Source of the DNA: Epiperipatus broadwayi
Taxonomy: Eukaryota > Onychophora > Udeonychophora > Euonychophora > Peripatidae
Length of the DNA stretch: 64,000 nucleotides
NCBI GenBank assembly: GCA_028023455.1
Contig: JAQFVV010006272.1
Coordinates: 4,507,127-4,571,126, forward strand
Direction: 5' to 3'
Position 1 is the first letter of the stretch. Each line of letters starts with the position of its first letter. Shown here piece by piece: positions 33,782-44,149 of this stretch. A program made the translations under genes and the position numbers. The notes beneath the pieces were generated by a model, which was not told the origin of the DNA, made no database searches, and saw nothing but the letters and a program-made list of their open reading frames with translations.

Positions 33782-36059
33782 GGACTTATTGCAATTAAAT
33801 AAAAATTTATTTTTCATTTAAATTTAGTTGGCAATTTTTACAAATTTCAATATTATTATCCATCTGTTAAGTTCAGAACATAAGACGCAAATTCATATCA
33901 GATAATTTTCAATTTTTTTTTGTTATTACAAACAGGCTTATAAATTTTCCAGGTAATCAATCCAGTTACTCATTCATTTATAGTCAGTAAATAAGTATCT
34001 AGTTAATATAGCTAACAGTTCCACAATAATGTGGATTGTCAGAGAAGTATTAAAACACAGCCATTTTTAAAAATTAAAAAATTATGATTGTAATATGATT
34101 ATGCTTTCATCACTGATGAAGAAAATGTTATACTTCTACACAGTTATAATAACTTTTATCTTTTCATACTCTCAGTGAGAAGCAACGCAGCTTTTTAATC
34201 AGAATTATGGATATTCCATAAGCATACATATCATCAACAACAATGTTTTTCAAAAAAAAGATCCCAAATATTAATTAGAGATTCCCCTATTCTTTGCATT
34301 TTTATTATTTGTACTTATCAGGTTGTCAAAATGTTTGTCAGCCTATTGCAGTGATGTTTTTGTGGGGGGAGGGGGGTAAATAATGTTTTATCATGTGCCA
34401 TTGAGATTTTTTTTATAAAAAAAATTCAAAGATCACATTTAAAGGTTCAGCACTTATAGTGACTTTCCAATAGCTTCATTTATATATATATTTAGTGGTT
34501 AAATCAATATTGAATCAATATATATGAGTGATCTATCAACATTCTCAAAATAAGTGTTGCTTACATATATATATATTATGATTAATTGGTTTCATATCAC
34601 TAACTCAGACTGTGGCACCCATTAAACATATTGTAAACACGGACATTACTTATTCTTTATTCTACATATATGTATACAATCTAGACTTTCACAGGCAAGA
34701 GATTCAGGTTCATAATATGCAATTAATAATAATATTGAGTATTGTTTTGGATGGATCCCACCTGATGATCCTAGACAATGGTACATGATTCAGCTTAAAT
34801 ATCAGTATAATATTCCTATCAATTGCACACAAAAAAATAATTGTTGGATACAAATATTTAAAAAAAAGACGAAGATGCCATATTTGTAATTGAAATTCTC
34901 ATATTTTTTAATACAAACTAATTATATTAAGTATTATAATGTGGCATTGTCTCTCCACTTATACTCACACGAATATATATATATTTGTGTGTGTTAATAA
35001 AATATACCGATTAATGCATTAGCTCTCCATATATAGCAATATCCTGCAATTATTACCAAAACATGATAGCATAATACGACTGAAATTTTTTAGAAAAAAT
35101 CAAGTGGTAATAATTAAAAATGTGTTAGTCATAAGAGATTTGGAATGTCAATATAATTTCGTTTAATACCATGTGAAGTATATAAAATAAAAAAATAAAA
35201 AGTTATTTGTGTAACATATTTTCAAGTTGTTTTCTGCAGTTAAATAGGAATAATTTATCTTGATAAAAAAATGAATGAAACATATTATTAACTCCGGATA
35301 TTCAGTAGGATCTCTAATGTGGATTATTTAGATGCTTTTATTATGACAGTGTGAAATTTTATCAAGATATATTTATTTGGCTAAAAGCTTTCCATTCTTA
35401 TTGTCTGATATAAAAGAATTATTTCCAGATGTTCAAATTTGTGATAAAAAGAATACAAATCCTGTGAAATTATATTAATCACTGATTATTTCTAAAATTA
35501 GAGTTTTCGGTGCAAAATGACTATTGCTTTTTGTAAAATGTTTTTAATTAATTATTTTAGCCAATAAAGAATGTAAATTTAAAATTTTTAAATCATTAAA
35601 TAATAGAAATTCCTAATATGAAAATTTTTATTTTAATATTTACTTTTGGTTTATAATTTTTCATAAAGACGTAGGTAAATACTTTCACCTGCTTTTCATC
35701 TTAAAATCTTTTATATTATCAATATTCAAGATTCATTGTTTCAATTTGGTTCAAACATAAATTCTTAGATTTTTCAAGTACTTTTCATATTTATTAAAAG
35801 TTTTGACTGTTGACGTAATAGTTCTTGAACTTTTCAGTGAAAAATTCTAGAATATTAGTAAAGTGTTGATATCATGTAAATATTTATTTTCGTTTAAATA
35901 AATATTTATCTTGTAAATATGATTGGCATAACAAAAAATCTTTTTAAACAAAAATAAAACAATACTTTGAAACTTCACCAAGAGATATCATCATAATTTT
36001 CAAATATTATTAATTCATTGCAAAATGAATTTCTCCAAGTTTGGTCTAATTTCTTTGAT
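33782..36059. other. A+T-rich sequence without recognisable gene
   Basis: About 2.3 kb of A+T-rich DNA with several (TA)n runs, for example near 34.57 and 34.98 kb. No supported gene, RNA or second-copy repeat was seen. Confidence 0.4.
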
Positions 36060-37910
36060 TTGTTGATCAGGTAGATATTTTCTCTACATCACTCTAGCAA
36101 ACTTTCTTATTTCATTAATTTTATATGTGACTTCTTCCTATGTCTTTCCATTTCTTGAAATACAGTTTAAGGTTTCAACTATAAATCTATTGTTATCTCT
36201 TTTAGTAATTTGTCCAGCCCAGCGCCACTTCAGCCTCTTAACTCTTTCAATGAAATCAATAAAATGTTATTAATCTTTCTTGCATGTATTTCACTTTACC
36301 TCAGACTACATAGTGAATTATGATTCACAGTATAATTTGAAATTTCTGTATGGATCTTTTATCAAACAATAAAGTCTTAGATCCATAGTAAGAACTTGTA
36401 GGATGCAATTTTCTCCATTCACATAAACATATTTCATTTTGATATTAATCTCTTTTTACCAAAAATACCCCATCCAAGTTTAATACTATGATTTATTTCA
36501 ACCATTATATTTTGATCAGCATTAACATCTGCCCAATTTTGTAGCTGTTAATTTCTTCTAATTCATTATTGCTGATATATATTTTTTTCTTTCTTGAAAA
36601 ATCGTTATACATTACTTTAGTCTTAATAATATTTATTTTTAGCCCTATATTCTTGTTTTTGATTGGTAAGTCTTATAATATTTTTTGAAGCTCTGAAACA
36701 TTATTTTCAAAAACGATCATATCATTTGCAAAATCGATGTGACTCAAGAAATCTACATTTATTTTTATATTCTTAGTTTCTCATTTTAATTTGCTAATTT
36801 CAATGCAAACTGCAATAAAAGATTTTAAAAATAATCTTCTTGCATATTGGCTTGTTTGAATCCAAAATTCTCTATAAACAAGTATTCTATATTAGAACTG
36901 ACAGAAGCGGGATTGATGTATAAATTCCACTTTTTTACTTCATGGATAAATATCATCTTTGCATTTCTTCCTAACCATCTATTACATCTTTATTAATTAA
37001 CCATTTGTCAACAATCTACTTTTTCATCACTTTTTTTAAAGATATTGATAATACCATTCTTTTCTGGAGTTTCTCCACTCTTATAGATTTAATTGTCTCG
37101 GCATTTAAAAAAAATGTAGTACTATAAAGCAATTTTGTTTTTTTTTATTTTTCTTACTGATGGTTTTTAATAGAAATGTTTTGATACTCTTTTTAGTAAT
37201 GGTAACAACTTTTCCTCCAATATTAAGATTGTAGTTTATGTTCAGTTTAAAAACCTTTCTTTATCAATTCAGTTTTATTTTTTTATGACAAGATTTTTTT
37301 TTCCCCTACCATTTTACAGAATTTTGGATATTCATTCATCTAAATAGATTCTTTTTGAATATTTTTATATATTTTTTTTTCTTCTAAAATATCCTTCTTT
37401 GTCTTGGTAAAAAATTTATTGACAAATTGATAGGATTATAAAAAATTCCAACAACCGCGTAGCATTTCTTAGTAAAGTATCACTTATTTTCTTATTATCT
37501 TTCAAAATGAATCTATATTTTAAAAATAATCCATAAGTTCTAGTTTACGTTTACTGGATTATTTCTGAAAATTAAGGATATTATTTATTTGTTTCCATTT
37601 TAATTTTTTTTAAAAAGAGTTTGTAATATACAGCTTTTTTTTTTTTCAACAAATTCCACAAATCTATATCATCTTATACATCTGTCTGTAGCAAGCTTAT
37701 TTTACAGACATTTTTCAATTCTAGCACTAGAATTTTCCTTGATAAATTTAAATTATTATTCTGTCTGGTTAAAACTCATTGTAGAATAAATCTAAATTAT
37801 CTGAATTAACATTTTAAGTCAAATAAATAATCTTGCCACATCAATTTTCCACAATTTTTTTTTATATATAATCCATTCTATTTGTGTTTCTAATATCAAT
37901 GTCTTTTCAT
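36060..37910 (-). pseudogene. RTE LINE, copy 3 (older, internally deleted)
   Basis: Minus-strand fragments match the 58 kb RTE in order: endonuclease remnants near 37.9-37.6 kb, IEYPKFCKMVG near 37.3 kb, ITKK near 37.2 kb, then HIDFANDMIVFENNVSELQ near 36.73 kb and GLKINIIKTKVMYN with LEEINSY after it. The RT centre between ITKK and the active site is much shorter than in the 58 kb copy, so part of the RT is deleted. The active-site box reads FAND, a loss of the first catalytic aspartate of the pair. Divergence suggests a separate, older subfamily. Confidence 0.75.
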
Positions 37911-38299
37911 CTATTTTTCAAATCAAATGATATTTGATCTTTTTTTATAATCTCACGTTATGTGACAATATCCCCTTTAATAATCCTTCACATGAAAGTA
38001 ATTTTCATTTGCAGATACTTAAATAAAAAAACCATAAAATATCAGTCTAGATCTATAAGCCAGTATTTTGTAGCACCTTTTGCTTTTCAATTCCAACTAC
38101 TGTTTTGTCTGATAACTTTACAGTGTCTGAGCTATTAAAGGCATTATATGTTTTAAATAATCAAATTTTGATGTTAAAAAATTTGTCCATAACTTTTTTT
38201 TAATATAAAATTTAAAATAATCAAAATTGAAACAGACTACTAAATATAAATAAAAATGTTATTTAATACATCAATTGAGTTTCACTCCTTATTAAACCT

Positions 38300-39217
38300 T
38301 ATCAAGATGTTTCTTTTTATAAAATCGCATGCAATACAATGTACTGTGACTTGTCCTTTTTCAGAGACATGAATCTTTTAGCCATTATGCCCAAAGAAAC
38401 CTGTTAGCCACTTTACCTTCCATTTCCATTCCCCACCCTAAGTTTTTCCTATATTCTTCTTTATACTGCTACATCCCATTTCCACAACATAATCTTTGTC
38501 AAATCCATAGCCTTTATATCTAAATCCCCTCATCTTTTCTCAAACCCAGCATAAAAATCAAGAACCCAATTTCTATATAATCTCTTTGTTTTTATTTATT
38601 CTTTCACAACTTCATTATTTGTACCCTTTCTGCTTGCAGGTATTTACATTCAATTAAAAGATACCTAATATTGTCTGTCTATACCTTCCTTACATAACTT
38701 GCAGACTAAATCACCCACATTTTTCCATTTATGTGTATATTCCCTTGTTGCTAAAGATCCTGTTTGAACCTTAAACAATAAACTATTTTCCGTGCTATTA
38801 AAAATTAACTCACACCCAATATTCTGTTTACTTCTATATATACTTAAACTTTTTACTCTCCATACTAGTTCTCTATCTCTCTAACTCCCTATTCTTTATT
38901 AATAAATCTATTCTCCTATCCCATTCTTTATCACAATAACATTTAACAATTCTCCTAAATAATTATCCCAACTTTTGTATAAGTATACTGATATAAATTC
39001 TTTATCCAAATCTTTCGCATACCATACTACCTTTCTCACCCATCTTGTTGCCTGCCCTATATTCAAAATGCAATTAAATACTATTTTGACCATTTTCTTA
39101 TTATCCATAAACTGCAATCTACTGAACATTTCATTTTGCTGTTTACATCTCTTATATTAAAACTTGACCATCCTATTTCTCCTTAAATTGCCTCCTTTGC
39201 TGTCCACACATCTATAT
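38300..39217 (-). pseudogene. LINE family 2, C-terminal part (3' of the LTR-like insertion)
   Basis: This is the downstream half of the LINE whose RT lies at 41.4-42.2 kb. Minus-strand frames give IGWSSFNIRDVNSKMKC near 39.16 kb, WVRKVVWYAKDLDKEF in the 73-codon frame at 38908-39129, and VQTGSLATREY followed by LVCKLCKEG near 38.7 kb, which is the C-x2-C start of a CCHC-like knuckle typical of LINE C-termini. Stops occur, for example just after CKEGIDRQY. The last 100-150 bases before 38300 are probably 3' untranslated sequence. The clade is not assigned. Confidence 0.7.
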
Positions 39218-41393
39218 TGTAACGATCCGGAGAATAACACTTAACGTAATCTGCACTACAGGGCGCCATCTAGGCATTTGAACCTAGAAAAAATTATAAA
39301 GTAGGCAGATACGTAAGTAAAAAATAAATATTTTTTTTTTATTTTATTTATATATTTTGATATCCGGTCGTTAGCCCATGTCACTAGCTCAGGGAATAGC
39401 AGAGATTTAATAATATAATATCTTATCTAATTATATTTCAATATTAAAAAATAAATAAAATAAGCCACTGCCAGTAATTAACATACAAAAATTTATTTAC
39501 GCACATATATATATATATAAGATTTAACATTATTATTTTAATATGTTTACTTTAACATTTAACATTATTTTTACTTTTATTTTAGATTTTTAATTTACAT
39601 TTTAAATTTTATACTATTATTAGTTCACACAGATTTGTTTAAAAATGTTGAGTATAGATCAGTTACATAGATTCCATGGTCAAAAACATTCCAAAATAAA
39701 CATAAACGATCAAAATACAAAATCATTGATACCGTCAATTGCAGAGGGAAATTTATAAGTAACCCAATAGCATTCACCATAAGATGCTTGCATTAACACC
39801 AGTAACTTAAAAGACATCCGAATAAATACATTTTAGATACTCACCATAAGGTATCAGTATTTACCGAATGTCTATATATATTTTGATCGAATATGAAAAC
39901 CAAAAACATAATCAACCGGTAACGAACCCATGCAAGCATCTATACCCAACTTAAATTTAATGCATCTTTATTTAGAGTGTCGAGTATGAATAGACTACAT
40001 AGATTTGCATTTGAAAAGAAAATATTCAATCCTTGTTTAACCTTAGGCCAAAGGTTCACAGTCAAACCAAACTTCAATCCATCTGATATATTGATGTGTT
40101 CAATGTAATACGAATACGGCAGCACAATTAGGTTAAGAGAAGAAACTGCTTCTCGTCAGATAGGAATATTACATCTATCTGACGATGAGAGCAATAAAAA
40201 AAAACTCCATAGGAAGGAACTGTGGTCTCCGTCTTATAATTCCTCCCATAGGCAAAACGAGTGTGTGCGGCGTATAATAGTGATTCTGCCCCTAGCGAAT
40301 CTCGTACTACATCTACTAATTACACCAATATATCCAATCCATTGACCTAATTCAACTACAAAACGAATAACCTAAGATTACCCTCCCCTAATATAACTTT
40401 ACAAATCTATATAGCCATTCACGCCCGACTTAAGTTTAATATTTATATAACTAGTTTAATGAAAAACAGAAATCATAATAAAACTTAAAGAACAAATAAA
40501 TAAATAAATGGAAATGATTTTACAAAAGAAATACATTAAATAAAATTATAACTAATTAATAAATAACGTTGATCAGATAGGATTCTATTTCTTAATTATT
40601 TTAAATACGGAAAGTTTTTAATTTAATGTTCATTAATTATAAAGTTCTTACGGTTTAAAACAGTTCATCTTTATCTGTTGCTTGCCATTTGAACATGAAT
40701 TCCCATGCTGTCCTAAAAAGATTGGTTGAGTTAGCCGTTGTTTTTTATTTATTTATCCGGAGGTCTTTTAGTTTAGTTGGTCCTTAATGTAGAAAAAATG
40801 ATGTCATTTCTCTTTTTTTAACAAAACTGAAGGGATTGAAAAGTGCGTCTTTTCAATCCCTTCTCCTTCAACTCCACACTAGCACATATAGTCACATCGT
40901 AATAACTAATTAATTCTTTTATTTTCAAAACTTTCCTTTTATAATAATTTTGTGGATTAACTCAACATTATGTCATGATGGTGAAAACCTTTTCATTGAG
41001 GTCCGATTTCCTGATGGATTTCTTTCATTTGCTAAAAGTTTCTATTGTTTTCCTATCTGACCGATGCTTATACATTTAAATGCCCAAAGGCTAGTTTACT
41101 AATTAAAATAATCATTTCCATTTTACAAAAGATTAATTAATTTGTTTTCAAACTTAAACATATATTTTTATCTCTAAATCTTTTCTGAAAATTTAGTTTT
41201 AAACTACTCTTTTTTTAATAAAGTTTTATTTTAATAATTATTTATCTGTGCGATTTTAAATATATATGCGAGTTTAAGATGATTTTTTAATTTTCAGTTT
41301 TTAATTCTTAAAAAAGAAATTTTTATTGGCAAACTTTTTTTTTTTTATGTTTACTAATAAAAAATAATGTAATGTACATATGTGCCCGTTACA
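39218..41393. mobile_element. LTR-like insertion (probable solo LTR) splitting a LINE
   Basis: The segment begins TGTAACGATCC and ends CCCGTTACA, giving inverted ends TGTAACG/CGTTACA, and is flanked by ATAT at 39214-39217 and 41394-41397. Removing it with one ATAT brings the LINE frame ...HALDI directly into DVWTAKE..., so the boundaries are firm. TG...CA ends with a 4-base duplication are what Ty3/Gypsy-type LTRs leave. I find no second LTR, primer-binding site or gag-pol, so a solo LTR of 2,176 bases is the simplest reading. Orientation is unknown, and a long non-autonomous LTR element is possible. Confidence 0.7.
39263..39273 (-). promoter_or_regulatory. CTCF-like core motif near one end of the LTR-like element
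   Basis: On the minus strand the bases read CTAGATGGCGC, matching the central YAGRKGGCGC part of the metazoan CTCF consensus, while the upstream CCA part does not match. One short motif can occur by chance, but such G+C-rich words are rare in this window. Binding is not shown. Confidence 0.3.
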
Positions 41394-42243
41394 ATATCTA
41401 ATGCATGTCTTCTTACTTCTCTTTGTACTTTTTCTAAGTAATCTAACATCCCTTTATTAACACATAATTCATTGTTACCATAAATTAACCCTGCTACTGC
41501 CACTCCCTTCCATACAATTTTAGCTACATCATATTTATTATATAAAAACACTGTTAATTTCTTTATCAATCCATTTCTTTTCTTTACTTCATTTGTCAAT
41601 TTTTTCTCCCATTCATCCAAGCAATTTCTCTGATTACTTAAGATGGTTCTGTACCTATTCATCACATTTAACCTTATATCCCCCAATAAAAATTAATTGT
41701 CTTCTCTTTCTCCAATATTAATCATCATTACTTTTAATTTTTCTTCATTAAATTTAATCCCCATCTCTTTACACACTCTTGTGCATGTCTTCAGCATAAC
41801 TTCCATATCTTTCCTTCTTTCTAAGCACAAGAAGACATCATCTGCAAATAAAAAATCTGATCATGTATATACTCCCTTGCCACCTATGAATGCCATCTCT
41901 GCCTCTCTTCCTAGTCTTTCTATTGCTCTCTCTCTCTCTCCATTTCTCTCAAATACAACAAAAACAAAATAGGTGAGGTAGGGAATCCTTGCCTTAATCC
42001 CATCCCATTTTTAATTTTAACTGATTCTATATTCCCTAATTGATACATATAGCAATTATTTTCATACAATCTCTTAATAAGATCCACTAAAGCTCCATCC
42101 ATTCGCAAATTTACTAAACTTACCCATAATCTATTTCTATTTACTCTATTATATGCCTTCTTTATATCTATAAAAACCATAAATAAATAACTACCTGTAT
42201 TTCTACATGACCAACTATTCTCTACAGCAATTCCACTCAATGG
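41354..42243 (-). pseudogene. LINE family 2, reverse transcriptase part
   Basis: The frame at 41920-42240 carries FIDIKKAYNRVNRNRLW (RT block with the first catalytic Asp) and GLRQGFPTSPILFLLYL (the GxRQGxxxSPxLF block). Across a frame break near 41.92-41.87 kb follows DFLFADDVFLCLERR, so the FADD catalytic pair is intact. The frame at 41354-41686 carries NKYDVAKIVWKGVAVAGLIY and ends against the LTR-like insertion. The element is 5'-truncated near 42243, so its endonuclease is missing. A (GA)n stretch near 41.93-41.95 kb lies where the frame shifts and may have caused it. Confidence 0.8.
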
Positions 42244-43526
42244 AAAGCATTTACATTACATTACAATAAATATAATAATTAATAAAATACATATATATAT
42301 ATAAAAATGAATAAACTTTGCAATTCTTTTTTTAATATTTATTTATTTTATTATAATATATATACAAACAAGGTATAAAAATAACATTTTAATTATTACT
42401 CTAAATTTTCCAATAATCTAACAAATGCCCATTTCCCTCTAATTGTACTGGACTTTAACCATATTTATACATGTTTAAAAATTTTCTTGAATATACAAGA
42501 ATACATAATATATCCTTTCCTAGTAATTTTTAACATACTTTATTACTTGAATATTTTTTTCACAATTCATTCTCTGTCCACAACCTAAAAAAAATTTATA
42601 TATGGCCTTGATTTTAGATCTTTTTGTTTAATTGGCCTATCATGTTCCTTACCTCTTTCAGTAGCAGTCTTTCCTGTCTTATATAAATTTATGTTCCCTG
42701 TAGTGCTACATTCATCTTGTATTCAAGAAAATTCAATCAATATATCAACTAAAAATTACCAGGCATTTGAAAATAAATACTATAGTGTATTTTTTATTAC
42801 AAACTCAAAACTAAAATCCTTTTAGTTAATAGTAACTTCTTTGTGCACTTCAAAAGATGTATATATAAACATACAGCTTTAGTATTATCATCACTAGCTA
42901 CAGGTAAAATAATATGGCCATTCTAATTCCAGAAATAAAAAAGAAAGATACAAAAACTAAAAGTTAAATATGAGTTATGAAATGATATACATACATACAA
43001 ATCAATTAGTAAACCTGCAGTGTTTATTTATATTATCTGTTCTATCCTTTAGGACAACATGATATTATGAGATTTCTGCAGCAGATATTTTTATCAGAAA
43101 TTTCAACACATTATCTAATTATACTCTTCTTTGTATTCTATCTCAACCATATTATTCCAATGGAACAATCAATCCTACACTCTTTTAGATTGCCTTTTAA
43201 AGTAAATTTTAGAATATCAATAAATTTTGTCTCTCCTATAAAAAATATACCCAACTTCACTAAAAAGTAAGTCTTCTATTTCTCATTCATTTTATATTCT
43301 AAATCTAATGAAGACGTTAACTTGTAATAATGATTCAAAATCATTACACTCATATAAAATAAAAATAATCAAATAATTAATAACTAGAAGTCATGTGATA
43401 TCCATAAATCAGAAATGACAGATTGAGCTTTGAGCTTCAATTCAAGGACTTTTTGATTTCAAGTCTACCATTCTACTAATGCACTAAACTACATAAAACA
43501 TTTCAAAATAAAGAACAGACCAATTA
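42244..43526. other. A+T-rich sequence with one antisense SINE-like piece
   Basis: Mostly A+T-rich and without a supported gene. At about 43430-43495 the minus strand reads TAGTTTAGTGCATTAGTAGA followed by ATGGTAGACTTG and a B-box-like TTGAATTGAAGC, the second copy of the family seen at 186-250. The 67-codon frame at 43067-43270 is unsupported. Confidence 0.4.
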
Positions 43527-43542
43527 GTCTTGTGACCTTTAA

Positions 43543-44002
43543 GCCAATAAACATCACATGATCACAACTTCTTATGCTTGCTTATAACTGTTATTAAAAC
43601 AGGCAAAACTCTCTATATGTATTGCCACTCAGTGCAAGCCAGAGTAATCAATGGATGCCAGGGGGCTCATGGGTACTGAACTGAGTTTAGACCTATATGG
43701 CTATATAAGCTAATGAGCTTGGATTGAAAATATTATAGTAATTTCAATTTAAGCCTCATAGTTTTGTAGTTAAGTAGAGATAAAAGGTGGTTGCTGGGGG
43801 TTGCATTAGATCCTAAGATCTAGGTACAGTGCCCTCAGATCCAAGGCTCCTCACTGATGAAGGCCACAAGCCAGAAACTAGTCTAGGTATATTGGATGAG
43901 TAGGCACTAGATGGGGATTTTATGTACAAGCCTTCTGGCATCCATTGATCAATCTGGCTTGCACTGAGTGGCAATACATATAGAGAGTTTTGCCTGTTTT
44001 AA
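43543..44002 (+). mobile_element. Hammerhead-family A element, copy 3 (longest, with unique centre)
   Basis: TCTTGTGACCTTTAA at about 43528-43542 and TCTTGTGACTTTAA at 44003-44016 form the target-site duplication. The element starts GCCAATAAACATCACATGAT and ends GAGAGTTTTGCCTGTTTT. The inverted arms 43590-43665 and 43920-43998 are separated by about 170 bases not present in copies 1 and 2, followed by the ribozyme. This is the only family A copy in which the sequence 5' of the ribozyme is not the inverted arm, so it best represents the source element. There is no protein-coding capacity. Confidence 0.82.
43839..43897 (+). ncRNA. Hammerhead ribozyme motif, family A
   Basis: CTGATGA (43854-43860) and GAAA (43874-43877) are separated by a stem II of GGC/GCC with a CACAA loop, flanked by opposed A and A. 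ACTAGT (43877-43882) gives stem III of two pairs with a TA loop, and C43883 is the cleavage-site base. Stem I pairs A-T, then, past a bulged C, TCC-type pairs with AGG, then an internal loop and ATCCAA (43839-43844) with TTGGAT (43892-43897). The core is intact but stems I and II are imperfect. Confidence 0.65.
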
Positions 44003-44149
44003 TCTTGTGACTTTAATTTCATATTTTCAAATAATAAGAGAGTATTCCTATAGGAAAATTTTTCACTGCCTTTAAGTTTTGCATAACAGCAGATATATAT
44101 ATATATATATATATTAACTTGGCAAGTGAAGCCATAAATTATTTTGCAA

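Noticed and set aside
40141-40195. Near-hammerhead in the LTR-like element: GAAAC...GTC then an 11-base stem and CTGACGA
   Set aside because: The boxes are in a circularly permuted order and no GAAA follows CTGACGA after a stem II, so a linear RNA could not form the ribozyme. The 11-base hairpin itself (40153-40163 with 40175-40185) is real.
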